A stretch of DNA of 64,000 nucleotides from Microbacterium candidum. GTDB lineage: Bacteria > Actinomycetota > Actinomycetes > Actinomycetales > Microbacteriaceae. The position numbers were made by a program, and so were the translations under genes. Under the pieces are notes generated by a model that was not told the DNA's origin, searched no databases, and was given only the letters and a program-made list of their open reading frames with translations. The DNA lies in NCBI RefSeq assembly GCF_030315975.1, contig NZ_JASXSZ010000001.1, forward strand, positions 1,140,980 through 1,204,979. The letters are read 5' to 3'. Below are positions 40,522 to 49,363 of this stretch, piece after piece (position 1 is the stretch's first letter; the number at the start of each line of letters is the position of its first letter).

Positions 40522-41294
40522 CCGAGGAGGAGTTCGCGCTGCTCGCGGCCGGTGCGGCTCTGGGGGCGCTGAGCGACGACGATCAGCGCGCCTACCGTCA
40601 GGCACTCGCCGATCACCCGCAGTGGGCATCGATCGCGGACGAGGATGCCGACACCGCCGCGGCTCTCGCCGGTCTCGCACGCGAGGTCCTCCCTCCGCCG
40701 GAGATACGCGATGAGATCCTCGCCCGTATCGACGCCGCGTCGCCGGATGTGCACCTGGAGAACATGGCCGCGCCCGCGGAGGACGGTCCCACCGACGGCC
40801 GTGACGACCCACGCCGGACCGGTGGATCGGGGCGGCGGTGGGGGCGACGGGGCTGGTTCGCGCTCGCGGCTTCCCTCGTCCTGCTGATCGGCGTCGGCAC
40901 CGCGACCGTGATGGTGGTGCAGCAGACGAGCCAGCCCGCAGGCATCGTGGCGCTGAACCGCATCGAAGGGGCTCCCGACGCGCAGCACGCATCCGGTCAC
41001 GTCCAGGGCGGTGGACCTGCCACTCTGCACTGGTCTGTGTCCATCGGCAAGGCGGTGCTCGTGACGGGTGCGATGCCCGAGATATCGCGGCAGCAGACGT
41101 TCGAACTCTGGTACATGCGAGGGACTGCGGCCATCCCCGCCGGCACCTTCGACGCCACCGGAGATTCGACCTCCGCACTGCTCAAACCGGGGATGCAGCC
41201 GGGCGACGTGATCGGGGTGACGGTCGAGCAGGCCGGCGGCTCGCCCAACGGTCGACCCACGACGGACCCCATCCTCACCATCCCGACATCCTGA
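40518..41294 (+). CDS. rskA: Anti-sigma factor RskA-like membrane protein
   Basis: A 258-residue protein. The cytoplasmic sigma-binding part includes FALLAAGAALGALSDDD, a single membrane helix (FALAASLVLLIGVGTATVMVV) lies around residues 115-135, and the extracellular part is an RskA domain with SRQQTFELWYMRGTAAIPAG. In mycobacteria RskA holds SigK inactive until it is proteolysed. The GTG start overlaps the sigK stop. It converges with the membrane-protein gene at 41311. Confidence 0.85.
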   Translation: MTEEEFALLAAGAALGALSDDDQRAYRQALADHPQWASIADEDADTAAALAGLAREVLPPPEIRDEILARIDAASPDVHLENMAAPAEDGPTDGRDDPRRTGGSGRRWGRRGWFALAASLVLLIGVGTATVMVVQQTSQPAGIVALNRIEGAPDAQHASGHVQGGGPATLHWSVSIGKAVLVTGAMPEISRQQTFELWYMRGTAAIPAGTFDATGDSTSALLKPGMQPGDVIGVTVEQAGGSPNGRPTTDPILTIPTS

Positions 41295-41310
41295 GTGGCG
41301 ACCGGCCGTC

Positions 41311-41790
41311 TCAGTGGCCGGCGTGCGGGTCCAGAGAGACCACGTGTCCGTGCTCGTGGTGCGGCACAGCCGTCGTCGAAAGTGCTGGGCCGAGCAGTCC
41401 GGCGACGATCACGCCCCCCGTGACGACCCCGACCGCCCGCGACCAGGGCCGCCCGCGCGTCGACGGGCGCGCATCCCCGCGAGAGGCGAGCATGGCCGCC
41501 GGGACGACGAGCGCGATGGTCGCCGCCACCGCGAACGGCGAGCCGCCGAACGGGACCGACGCGGCGGCGAGGACGACTCCGGTGATCGCGCCGGCGAGCG
41601 CCGTGCGACGCGCCACGGCGCGTTCGGAACGAAGGCTGACGATTCCCCAGGCGAACTCGCCCGCACCTTGGAGAAGGAGAGCGACCATCGCGACCGCGCT
41701 CGCCACGCCGATCTCGGCGCCGAGGGCGACGTGCAGCAGGCCGGCGCCCCAGGCGAACAGCGCCGGCCAGCTGCGGGACATCGTCCTCAT
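41311..41790 (-). CDS. Four-helix membrane protein
   Basis: A 159-residue hydrophobic protein with about four membrane segments and a His-rich C-terminus (PHHEHGHVVSLDPHAGH), which could bind a metal such as copper or zinc. No family was recognised. It starts 3 bases after the DUF4383 gene's stop and forms an operon with it. Confidence 0.7.
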   Translation of the reverse strand: MRTMSRSWPALFAWGAGLLHVALGAEIGVASAVAMVALLLQGAGEFAWGIVSLRSERAVARRTALAGAITGVVLAAASVPFGGSPFAVAATIALVVPAAMLASRGDARPSTRGRPWSRAVGVVTGGVIVAGLLGPALSTTAVPHHEHGHVVSLDPHAGH

Positions 41791-41793
41791 CCG

Positions 41794-42207
41794 TCATCCG
41801 AGCGCGACGCGCGGACTGCTCACCCGTTCGACGCCCAGACCGAAAGCCAGCAGCACGATCGCGCTGGCCAGGTGCAGGAAGTGGTCGAACGTATTGAGTG
41901 CCAGGACGTTCGCGACCGTGCCCACCAGGAAGAACCCGACGACGCCCAGCAACAGATAGGCCGCGCCGATCACGGTGTTGGTGATCTTGGCCGTCTTCAC
42001 CGAGACGAGCCCGGAGATCAGGAGGGCGGCGCCGATGAGAAGGTGAGCCACGTTGTGCAGCGGGTTCACCATGAACAGACCCAGCAGCATCCCGCCCCTG
42101 CTTGCGAGAAACGAGACGCCACCCGTCACTGTGAACCCGAGCAGGCCCACCACGAGGTAGACGGCGCCGAAGATGACGGCGATCAAACGGTTCGGGGACC
42201 TCAGCAT
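41794..42207 (-). CDS. DUF4383 domain membrane protein
   Basis: A 137-residue protein with four membrane segments matching DUF4383: it has NPLHNVAHLLIGAALL and NTFDHFLHLASAIVLL, each with a conserved H near the helix start. The role in actinobacteria is unknown. The ATG is behind GGAGGAAGCC. It is divergent from the channel gene at 42323. Confidence 0.85.
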   Translation of the reverse strand: MLRSPNRLIAVIFGAVYLVVGLLGFTVTGGVSFLASRGGMLLGLFMVNPLHNVAHLLIGAALLISGLVSVKTAKITNTVIGAAYLLLGVVGFFLVGTVANVLALNTFDHFLHLASAIVLLAFGLGVERVSSPRVALG

Positions 42208-42322
42208 GGCTTCCTCCTTGTTCCGCGCGGCAGTCGCCGCTCAGGAAGCATTCGGAGACGTGCCGGGATCGGATCGCTGCGGATTCCATCCGTCATCATC
42301 GGTGTTCGGGCAAGCTGGGCAC

Positions 42323-42931
42323 GTGCCGGAGTACAACTCGTTCTCAGGACGCGATCTCGAGCGGATCAGGGTCCTTTCAGATGGGGTGTTCGCGGTAGCG
42401 ATGACCCTGCTCGTGCTTGATCTGCGTCTGCCGATCCTTCCCGCGAGGACCGACGTGCAGTTGTGGTCGCAGCTGAGCGGATTGCTGCCGCAGTTCGTCG
42501 CCTACGCGCTGAGTTTCACGCTGCTCGGCACGTTCTGGCTCGCGCAGCACACCCTGCTTGCGCAGCTCGACGGCTCGGACCGCCACCAGACCTGGGCGGC
42601 CTTGATCTTCCTGTTCTTCGTCACCACGCTTCCCTTCACCGCATCCGTCCTCGCGAGCCACGTGAACCTGCGACTCGCGGTGGGCCTGTATTGGCTCAAC
42701 CTGCTCATGCTCGGCGCCGGAATCGGGTGGCAGATCGTACATGCCCGACGAGCCGCGCTGTTCAACGATCCCGACGCCTATCGGCTCATCTGGCGGCGCC
42801 TGCTGCTGGCACAGACCCTCTACGCCATCGCCGCCGCAATCGCGTTTCTCAGCCCGCCGGCCGCCGTGCTGGCGCTCGCCTCGGCGCAGCTGTTCTTCAT
42901 GATCTCCCCGCGACTGCCCTGGGCGACGTGA
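42323..42931 (+). CDS. TMEM175-family (DUF1211) potassium-channel-like membrane protein
   Basis: A 202-residue six-helix membrane protein. The signature RIRVLSDGVFAVAMTLLVLDL near residue 14 matches the family motif (R...FSDGVFAIA.TLLVL), whose first helix lines the pore in the bacterial TMEM175 channels. Length is typical of the bacterial proteins. The start is GTG 42323 with no strong ribosome-binding site. A role in potassium flux is inferred from the family. Confidence 0.85.
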   Translation: MPEYNSFSGRDLERIRVLSDGVFAVAMTLLVLDLRLPILPARTDVQLWSQLSGLLPQFVAYALSFTLLGTFWLAQHTLLAQLDGSDRHQTWAALIFLFFVTTLPFTASVLASHVNLRLAVGLYWLNLLMLGAGIGWQIVHARRAALFNDPDAYRLIWRRLLLAQTLYAIAAAIAFLSPPAAVLALASAQLFFMISPRLPWAT

Positions 42932-43033
42932 GTCCGGGCGCGACCACTCCCTCAGACGCAGGATCCTGCAGGCCCGCGGAGATCAGGTCGGCCACACATG
43001 TCCTCACGGGTCGTGCCTCGCACCCGGCATCCG

Positions 43034-43600
43034 TCATCTGTTGCGGTAGTGCTCCGCGCTCGCGGTGATCCAGCCTGCGAACTGGCGAGCTTTCGCCTCG
43101 TCGCCGGGCGGGGGGAAGGTGATCCACGCCTGGTCGGCGCTTTCGATCGCGAGACCGAGGGCCCGACCGTCGAAGCGGCTGAACTGGTGCCACGTGAGTC
43201 TGCCGCGCGGATCGAACAGCGCCTTCGCATGCGCGGCGCGTGAGAAGCCGGGCCTCTTCCCGATCCGCTCGAGGCTGTCCACGACCGCGACGACGCCGGC
43301 GATGGGCTGACTCAGCTCGCCGAGGTGGATCCACCGGCCGTCGACCACGACTCCGGCGTACGAGTCCTCGCCGCCGCTGAATCGCGACTGCGCCGTCCAG
43401 CGGCGCCCGTCCCACCAGCGCGTCCGACCGCGGCCGTCGTCGTACCAGCCAGGAGCGGTCGGGGACGATGCCGGGACGGCGCCCGTGCGCAGCTCGACCC
43501 CGAACCCGAAGTCCGCGTAATGCTCGGTCCACCGCGAACCGTCCCACCAGCGCATCGCACCGGTTCCGTCGTCATACCATCCGGGCTCCGCCGCCGCCAT
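43034..43600 (-). CDS. DUF2510 protein with two WW-like repeats
   Basis: A 188-residue protein. Residues about 5-27 and 49-71 are two copies of the DUF2510 pattern: EPGWYDDG...RWWDGSRWTEH and APGWYDDG...RWWDGRRWTAQ. The last 100 residues form a soluble domain with TWHQFSRFDGRALGLAIE, like the C-terminal part of other Microbacterium DUF2510 proteins. There is no signal peptide or membrane segment. Its function is unknown; the repeat is thought to mediate protein contacts. Confidence 0.82.
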   Translation of the reverse strand: MAAAEPGWYDDGTGAMRWWDGSRWTEHYADFGFGVELRTGAVPASSPTAPGWYDDGRGRTRWWDGRRWTAQSRFSGGEDSYAGVVVDGRWIHLGELSQPIAGVVAVVDSLERIGKRPGFSRAAHAKALFDPRGRLTWHQFSRFDGRALGLAIESADQAWITFPPPGDEAKARQFAGWITASAEHYRNR

Positions 43601-43875
43601 GGATCGAGGCTACCCGCGTGAGCGGCCATGGTGCCGGGCGGCGCTCACCGGATCGATGGCGCGCGGCGGCAACAGCCCGGAGCGGAACCGCTTCCGCGCA
43701 GCGCGCGGATCAGGACCGGAACGGTCGTGAGCAGCGCAGGCGTCTGCGGACTGAGCCTGCGCCCGGCGCCGTGAATCGCGCCGCGCCCTCGCTCGACCGC
43801 TGCATGAGCCCGTCGGAGCACTACCCGCTACAGAATGACGCTCAGGCGGATTCACTGTGCCCCCGGCCAGCCGTT

Positions 43876-44145
43876 CTACCAGACGGTGCCGCCGCCGATC
43901 GAGAAGCCGCCCCACGTGAGCAGGATGAAGATGGCGGCGAACACGACGGGAGCGATGCCCTTGCCGTTGCGGGCGAGTCCCTTGAGGAGGCCGATCACGG
44001 CGAGGATCGCCGCGACGATCGACAGCGCGCCGCCCGCGATCAGCCCGATGAACAGGGGGATGGGCATGAGCAGGAGGCCTGCCAGCGCGAACCAGAACGC
44101 GGCCCAGGCTGTCGGGTTCGACTGTCGTTCGACGGAGGATGACAT
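43876..44145 (-). CDS. Small membrane protein (DUF4190-like)
   Basis: An 89-residue protein with two or three membrane helices (FALAGLLLMPIPLFIGLIAG, IVAAILAVIGLLKG and VVFAAIFILLTWGGFSI), resembling the DUF4190 layout. There is no active-site motif. The 275-base interval between it and the DUF2510 gene (43601-43875) contains no supported feature. Confidence 0.72.
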   Translation of the reverse strand: MSSSVERQSNPTAWAAFWFALAGLLLMPIPLFIGLIAGGALSIVAAILAVIGLLKGLARNGKGIAPVVFAAIFILLTWGGFSIGGGTVW

Positions 44146-44217
44146 GAGCCCATTATCGTGACTACTCGCTGGCAGCCTGGGAGGGTCGGTGATCGCGCCT
44201 TCCCACCGGGCAGGGGA

Positions 44218-45360
44218 TCAGGCCACCGGGTCAGCTGGGAATGCGACGCCTTCGCCCACGACACGCAGCGCGATCTGGGCGCCGGCGCGGCCGAGCGCGG
44301 CGTTCCAATGACGGATCGTGATCACCGTCGGCTCGTCGACGAAGCGGGGATCCGCGTCGGCGTGCGGCTCCACCCGCAGCCGCACGGTCGATTCGGGGCC
44401 GAAGTAGACCGCGCCCTCGACGGTCGCGCGGATCGGAGAGTCGACGACGACGTGTACCTGCTCCGGACGGAGGAGCAGCTTCACGCGGCCTTGCACGGTC
44501 GGCCGACGCACCGGCACGACGCCCAGGGCGCAGGAGGCGAGCGATCCCTCGAGCATCGCGTCGAGGATGATCGTGTCGCCGAGCAGGTTCGCGACGCCGA
44601 GGTCGCGTGGCCGGGTGTACACGACGATCGGGGCGCCGACCTGCACGAGACGACCCTCGCGCATCACCGCCACCTCGTTCGCGAAACTGAGCGCTTCGGC
44701 CTGGTCGTGCGTGACGAGCACCGCGGTCGTCTGCGACGCCGTCAGGATCTCGGCGATCGCCTGCCGGGTGGCCGTGCGGAGCCCGGTATCGAGGGCCGAG
44801 AACGGCTCGTCGAGCAGCATCATCGCGGGCTTGCGGGCCATCGCGCGGGCGATCGCGACGCGCTGCTGCTGACCGCCGGAGAGCTGGTCGGGTCGCCGAT
44901 CGGCCACGCTGCGCGGGAGCGCCACAAGGTCGAGGAGCTCGTCGACGCGGGCCCGCAGGCGATCCCGTCCTGTGCGGTCGGCGCGCGGCAGCCCGAACCG
45001 GATGTTCCGCGCGACGCTGAGATGGGGGAAGAGGCCGCCATCCTGGGTGACGTAGCCGACACCACGCCGATGCGCGGGGGTCCAGGCGGCGGGGCCTGCG
45101 ACGGTCTGGTCGCCCAGGACGACCGTGCCCTGCGCCGGGCGCTCGAACCCGGCGATGACGCGCAGGAGTGTCGTCTTGCCGGAGCCGGATGCCCCCACGA
45201 CCGCAGTGATGCCGGCGTGCGGAACTGCGAGGTCGACGTCGTCGAGAACGCGGGTTCGGCCGTACGACATGGACACCCCGCGTATCTCGAGGTGGGACGG
45301 GCGGATGCGTCCGGGCCCGTCCGGCGTCGACCGGTTGGAGCCGATGTTTCGTGCGGTCAT
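44218..45360 (-). CDS. fbpC: Ferric-iron ABC transporter ATP-binding protein
   Basis: A 380-residue ATPase. Walker A is GASGSGKT, Q-loop YVTQDGG, signature LSGGQQQRVAIARA, Walker B MMLLDEP and H-loop VTHDQAEA; a TOBE-like C-terminal domain (LLRPEQVHVVVD) follows. It powers the FbpB permease and overlaps its stop (ATGA). The Fbp type is judged from the partner permease and binding protein and the iron box upstream. Confidence 0.9.
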   Translation of the reverse strand: MTARNIGSNRSTPDGPGRIRPSHLEIRGVSMSYGRTRVLDDVDLAVPHAGITAVVGASGSGKTTLLRVIAGFERPAQGTVVLGDQTVAGPAAWTPAHRRGVGYVTQDGGLFPHLSVARNIRFGLPRADRTGRDRLRARVDELLDLVALPRSVADRRPDQLSGGQQQRVAIARAMARKPAMMLLDEPFSALDTGLRTATRQAIAEILTASQTTAVLVTHDQAEALSFANEVAVMREGRLVQVGAPIVVYTRPRDLGVANLLGDTIILDAMLEGSLASCALGVVPVRRPTVQGRVKLLLRPEQVHVVVDSPIRATVEGAVYFGPESTVRLRVEPHADADPRFVDEPTVITIRHWNAALGRAGAQIALRVVGEGVAFPADPVA

Positions 45361-46919
45361 AGGTCAGCTGCCTTCATGGACTGGCGGAACAGCAGATAGG
45401 TCATCGGCGCACAGATCAGAACGAGGAGCAGTGCATACGGTGCGGCACCGGCGTAGTCGATCTCCGAAGACAGGCTCCAGAACCGTGTGGCGAGGGTCGA
45501 CACCCCGATGGGTGAGAGGAGGAGCGTCGCCGTGAGCTCGCCCGCGACCGCGAGGAACACCATGGCGCCGCCGGCGGCCGCCGCAGGCGCCACGAGGCGC
45601 AGCGTGACCGACAGGAAGGAGCCCGAGGGTGTGCGGCCCAATGCTTGGGCCGACTCCTCGAGGCAGCGGGGAGCCTGCGCGATCCCCGCCTGAAGCGGGA
45701 CGAGCGCGCGGGGAAGGAACAGGAGCGCGTATGCGATCACGAGCATCGCGGTCGTCTGGTACAGCGCAGGAACCAGCGCCAGGGAGATCGTCACGAACGA
45801 GAGCGCGAGCACGATGCCAGGCATCGCGCTCGTGGTGTAGTTCGTCCGCTCGAGGATCCGGCTGATGGCACCGGGGTACCGGACAGCGAGCCACGCCAGC
45901 GGGAACGCCGCGAGCACGGTGACAATCGCCCCCAGGATGCCGAGACCCAGCGTCTGTGCCACGACCCCACCGATCTCCGACGCATCCCACGCCTTCGCTC
46001 CGCCGCGAAACAACCACCCGGCGATGACGGCGAGCGGCACACCGAGCGAAAGCACGGCGACCGCAGCCAGCACCGTCTGGGCGGGGAGCTGACGCCATCC
46101 CAGGCGCGCCCTCGTCGGAGCCGACGCCACGCCGGAGCCGATCCGGGCGTAGCGGGCTCGGCCGCGTGCGCCCGCTTCGACCACCAGGATCAGCAGACAC
46201 AGGACCATGAGCACGCCGGCGAGCATGCTCCCGGCGGGGCCGTTGAAGGTGGAACGGTACTGATCCATGATCACGGTCGTGAACGTGTCGAACCGGATCA
46301 TCGCGAACGCGCCGTACTCGGAGAGCAGGTGAAGCGCGACGAGCAGTGATCCACCGAGCAGCGCCAGCCGGAGCTGCGGGAGGACGGTTCCGAAGAACAC
46401 GCGCACCGGCCCGTGCCCGAGGCTCGCAGCGACGTGCTCGAGCGCCGGGTCGAGGCGTGCGAGCGCGGCCTTGACCGGGATGTACACGAAGGGGAAGTAC
46501 GACAGGGTCGCGATCAGGACGCCGGCTGAGATCCCGGACAGAGATGGGATGACGGAGACCCATGCGTAGGACGTGACGAATGCCGGGATAGCCAGCGGCA
46601 TCGCCAGGGCGACCCCCCACAGCGGTGATCCCGCGAGCGAGGTGCGTTCGACGAGCCATGCGGCACCGACGCCGATCACGACGCACAGCGGCACGGTGAT
46701 CGCCATCAGCAAGAGCGTGTTGCCCAGGAGCTCGCCGACGCGCGGGCGCATCAGGAGAGCGATGGATGCATCCCAGCCGATCTGGATCGTGGTCGCGACG
46801 ACGAAGCCGAGCGGCAGCAGCGACAGCACGGCGACGACGACCGCGGGCACCACGACGCCGAGCGGCGGGCGGAGGGAGTGCCCCCGCACCGCCGTTCGGG
46901 GTGCTGCCGTCTGCGTCAC
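45357..46919 (-). CDS. fbpB: Ferric-iron ABC transporter permease (fused)
   Basis: A 520-residue membrane protein consisting of two permease modules in tandem, about twelve helices. Each module carries an EAA-like loop (EHVAASLGHGPVRVFFGTVLPQL in the first half, EESAQALGRTPSGSFLSVTLRLV in the second). This duplicated layout is typical of FbpB/SfuB. The start is GTG 46919, three bases after the binding-protein stop. Confidence 0.9.
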   Translation of the reverse strand: MTQTAAPRTAVRGHSLRPPLGVVVPAVVVAVLSLLPLGFVVATTIQIGWDASIALLMRPRVGELLGNTLLLMAITVPLCVVIGVGAAWLVERTSLAGSPLWGVALAMPLAIPAFVTSYAWVSVIPSLSGISAGVLIATLSYFPFVYIPVKAALARLDPALEHVAASLGHGPVRVFFGTVLPQLRLALLGGSLLVALHLLSEYGAFAMIRFDTFTTVIMDQYRSTFNGPAGSMLAGVLMVLCLLILVVEAGARGRARYARIGSGVASAPTRARLGWRQLPAQTVLAAVAVLSLGVPLAVIAGWLFRGGAKAWDASEIGGVVAQTLGLGILGAIVTVLAAFPLAWLAVRYPGAISRILERTNYTTSAMPGIVLALSFVTISLALVPALYQTTAMLVIAYALLFLPRALVPLQAGIAQAPRCLEESAQALGRTPSGSFLSVTLRLVAPAAAAGGAMVFLAVAGELTATLLLSPIGVSTLATRFWSLSSEIDYAGAAPYALLLVLICAPMTYLLFRQSMKAADL

Positions 46920-46922
46920 TGG

Positions 46923-47969
46923 TTAGAGCAGACCCGCCGCGGTCATGAGGTGAGTGACCTGCTTGGAATTCAGCGTGCCCGGGTCGACTTTCGGCGCCTC
47001 GAGGTCGGTGAGCGCGGGGAGCTTCTCATTCGCGGCGACCGCGGAGCCGACCGGGTACTCGAACGAGACCGAGCCGCTCTGGAGGATCTTCTGACCCTCC
47101 ACGCCGGTGATGAAGGCGAGGAACTTCTGAGCGGCTGCCTGGTGCTTGCTGGCGGCGAGCACGCCGCCGCCGGAGACGGACACGAAGGCGCCCGGGTCCT
47201 GGTTCTTGAAGAAGTGCAGTCCCACGTTCTTCGAGTTCTCGCCGGTGCCCGCCTGGTCGCCGTACCAGTAGTAGTGATAGATGACGGCGCCATCGACCTG
47301 ACCGGCATTCACCGCCTTCATCGCGGTGGAGTTGCCCTTGTAGGCCTGCGCGTTCGTCTTCATGGCGGCGAGCCACTCGGACGCGACCTTCTCGCCCTTC
47401 AGCTCGACGAGCGCGGAGACGATGGCCTGGAAGTCCGCGCCGGTCGGCGACGCCGCCCACCGCCCCTTCCACTCGGGCTTGGCCAGGTCGAGAAGCGAAG
47501 CAGGGAGGTCCTTCTCGCTGAGCTTCGACTTGTCATACGCGAACACCGTCGAACGAGCCGCGATGCCGACCCACTTCTTCGATGACGGCGCATACTCCGC
47601 GGGGACGTTCTTCACTGCCTCCGCGCCGGGCGCGGCGAGCAGCCCTGCATTCTCGACGGCGCTCATCGCGGGCGAATTCTCCGTGAGGAACACGTCGGCG
47701 GGGGAGTTCTTGCCCTCCTGGATGAGCTGCTGGGCCATCTCCGGGTCTTCTCCGTTGCGGACCGCGACCTTGATGCCGGTCGCGGCGGTGAAGGCGTCGA
47801 CCCAGGCCTTGGTGAGTTCCTCGTGCTGAGCGTTGTAGACGGTGATCGTCTCGTCGCTTCCCGATGCTCCTGACGCGGATGTGGCGGGGCTGCTGCTGCA
47901 GGAGGTGAGCGCGAGGGCGGCAGCGACCGCGGCGGCGATGGTCAGCAGGGGACGGGTACGTCTGTTCAC
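46923..47969 (-). CDS. fbpA: Ferric-iron binding lipoprotein
   Basis: A 348-residue solute-binding lipoprotein. The signal ends in a lipobox (ALTSC) and a serine/alanine linker leads to ITVYNAQHEELTKAW, the FbpA-type opening. IYHYYWYGDQAG carries the tyrosines that coordinate ferric iron in this family. I used GTG 47969, behind GAAGGA, in preference to the ATG at 48023, which lies at the edge of the iron box. It is the first gene of fbpABC. Confidence 0.9.
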   Translation of the reverse strand: MNRRTRPLLTIAAAVAAALALTSCSSSPATSASGASGSDETITVYNAQHEELTKAWVDAFTAATGIKVAVRNGEDPEMAQQLIQEGKNSPADVFLTENSPAMSAVENAGLLAAPGAEAVKNVPAEYAPSSKKWVGIAARSTVFAYDKSKLSEKDLPASLLDLAKPEWKGRWAASPTGADFQAIVSALVELKGEKVASEWLAAMKTNAQAYKGNSTAMKAVNAGQVDGAVIYHYYWYGDQAGTGENSKNVGLHFFKNQDPGAFVSVSGGGVLAASKHQAAAQKFLAFITGVEGQKILQSGSVSFEYPVGSAVAANEKLPALTDLEAPKVDPGTLNSKQVTHLMTAAGLL

Positions 47970-48024
47970 GGGAATCCTTCGGGCGGGCAGGCGTTCGCGC
48001 CACGGAGCCGGGCGCACATCCAAT

Positions 48025-48043
48025 ATAGGTTAGGCAAACCTAA
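48025..48043. promoter_or_regulatory. IdeR/DtxR-type iron box
   Basis: ATAGGTTAGGCAAACCTAA matches the 19-bp consensus TTAGGTTAGGCTAACCTAA at 17 of 19 positions and lies 56 bases upstream of fbpA. It should repress fbpABC when iron is plentiful. Confidence 0.8.
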
Positions 48044-48136
48044 TGCCACAAACGGAGACGTGACCGAGACGGGCGCGCGACTGCTGTACGAGCTTCTCGG
48101 GATGGGCCGTTCCCTCCAGCGCCCGGTAGTCGTACG

Positions 48137-48355
48137 CTACGGCGATTCCTGCAGCCCACCTCGCACTCTGTCCGCGCACCTCGCGCACTGGAGCATGAGC
48201 GGCGGCACCTCATCCACGGACGAGCCGTCGGTCGTGGCGGCGTACCGGTTGCCGCACGCGCTCAAGCGCTCGACGCCCCGGAACCAGTGGAAGCGCCGAC
48301 CGTCCAATCGGGCCCAGAAGCCGGTCGACGTCTCCCCGGATCGCGGGACGGTCAC
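48137..48355 (-). CDS. Small 72-residue Cys-containing protein
   Basis: A short protein with RLDGRRFHWFRGVERLSACGN and a late LQCARCADRVRG. The three cysteines and several aromatic residues resemble small zinc-binding actinobacterial proteins, but I do not recognise a family. The GTG start lies in the GTGA overlap with the 41-residue gene upstream, which supports real translation. The function is unknown. Confidence 0.5.
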   Translation of the reverse strand: MTVPRSGETSTGFWARLDGRRFHWFRGVERLSACGNRYAATTDGSSVDEVPPLMLQCARCADRVRGGLQESP

Positions 48356-48477
48356 GGCTGATCGTCGCCGGTCGCCTGCTCGGCATCGGGCTGATCATCG
48401 TCGACCTCGACGATCACGACGCCGGTCGTCGCGCTCATGCTGTCGAAGATCGGGCTGCTGCTCTCGCTTGTCTCCAT
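48352..48477 (-). CDS. Small acidic 41-residue peptide gene
   Basis: Starts METSESSSPIFDS and continues through VVIVEVDDD to an acidic end; there is no membrane segment. The ATG at 48477 has a strong GGAGGT 4 bases upstream, and the stop overlaps the start of the 72-residue gene, so the two would be co-translated. Being so short it could be missed by gene finders. No homologue is recognised. Confidence 0.5.
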   Translation of the reverse strand: METSESSSPIFDSMSATTGVVIVEVDDDQPDAEQATGDDQP

Positions 48478-48548
48478 GGGGACCTCCATCCATAAGACGG
48501 CGAATGCCGCAGTTCATGACGCGGGTTGCGCGGTCCTCGAAGCGCAAG

Positions 48549-48583
48549 GATGCCCCGACAGTCCAAGAGACTGCCGGGGCATC
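48549..48583 (-). terminator. Terminator of the Liv-type importer operon
   Basis: GATGCCCCG / CGGGGCATC (9 bp), one mismatch, then CAGTC / GACTG (5 bp) around a CAAGA loop. It lies 13 bases past the stop of livF on the minus strand. Confidence 0.75.
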
Positions 48584-48595
48584 AACTCCCTCTTC

Positions 48596-49363
48596 TCAGG
48601 CGGCGCCGTCGGCGACCTCCACCTGCTCGAGCGAGACGTGGGACGCGGCGCCGAGGTAGAGCCGCGCCACCTCGGGGTCGTTCAGCAGGGCGTCGCCGGT
48701 TCCGGTGAGCGCGACGCGTCCGGCCTCGAGCACCACGCCCTTGTCAGCCGCCTGCAGGCCGGAGCGGGCGTTCTGCTCGACGAGGAGCACGGTGCGACCG
48801 CCATCGGCGAGCGTCCGGATGCTCTCGAACACGGAGACGCGCGACTTCGGGTCGAGGCCGATCGACGGCTCGTCGAGGAGGATGAGCGCCGGATCGAGCA
48901 TCAGCGAACGGGCGAGCTCGACCTGCTTCTGCTCGCCGCCAGACAGAGATCCCGCCTGGGCGTTCCGACGGCTCGTGACGATCGGGAAGTCCTCCGCGAT
49001 CGCCTCCGCGCGCTGCTTGACGACGGCGCCGTCGCTCAGGCTGAACGCGCCCATGATGAGGTTCTCCCACACCGTCATCTCCGGGAAGAGACTCCGATCC
49101 TGCGGGACGTGGACGACACCGCGCAGCAGTCGCTCGCGGGGGCGGAGCTGACCGATCTCCTCCCCGCGGAAGCGGACCGTGCCGGACTTCGGCCGGAGGA
49201 GACCGGAGATCGTCTTCAGGACGGTCGACTTGCCGGCGCCGTTCGGGCCGATGAGGCAGACGACCTTCCCCGCTTCGACCTCGAGGTCGACGCCCTTCAG
49301 GATGAGGCCGGCGCCGTATCCGGCAGTGACGCCGGACAGCGTGAGGAGCGGTTCAGGAGCCAA
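48596..49363 (-). CDS. livF: Branched-chain-amino-acid-type ABC transporter ATP-binding protein
   Basis: A 255-residue LivF-type ATPase. Walker A GPNGAGKS, Q-loop VHVPQDRSLF, signature LSGGEQKQVELAR, Walker B LILLDEP and H-loop VEQNARS are all intact. The start appears to be TTG 49363, behind GGAGG, overlapping livG by 11 bases. It pairs with the LivG-type ATPase to power the LivM/LivH permeases. The true substrate of this family can be an amide, carboxylate or amino acid. Confidence 0.9.
   Translation of the reverse strand: MAPEPLLTLSGVTAGYGAGLILKGVDLEVEAGKVVCLIGPNGAGKSTVLKTISGLLRPKSGTVRFRGEEIGQLRPRERLLRGVVHVPQDRSLFPEMTVWENLIMGAFSLSDGAVVKQRAEAIAEDFPIVTSRRNAQAGSLSGGEQKQVELARSLMLDPALILLDEPSIGLDPKSRVSVFESIRTLADGGRTVLLVEQNARSGLQAADKGVVLEAGRVALTGTGDALLNDPEVARLYLGAASHVSLEQVEVADGAA

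Noticed and set aside
37948..41178. 1076-residue minus-strand open frame
   Set aside because: It runs antisense through sigK, rskA and the secreted-protein genes and reads as Arg/Pro/Gly-rich low-complexity sequence, the usual shadow of GC-rich third positions. The genes in the other frames have clear motifs.
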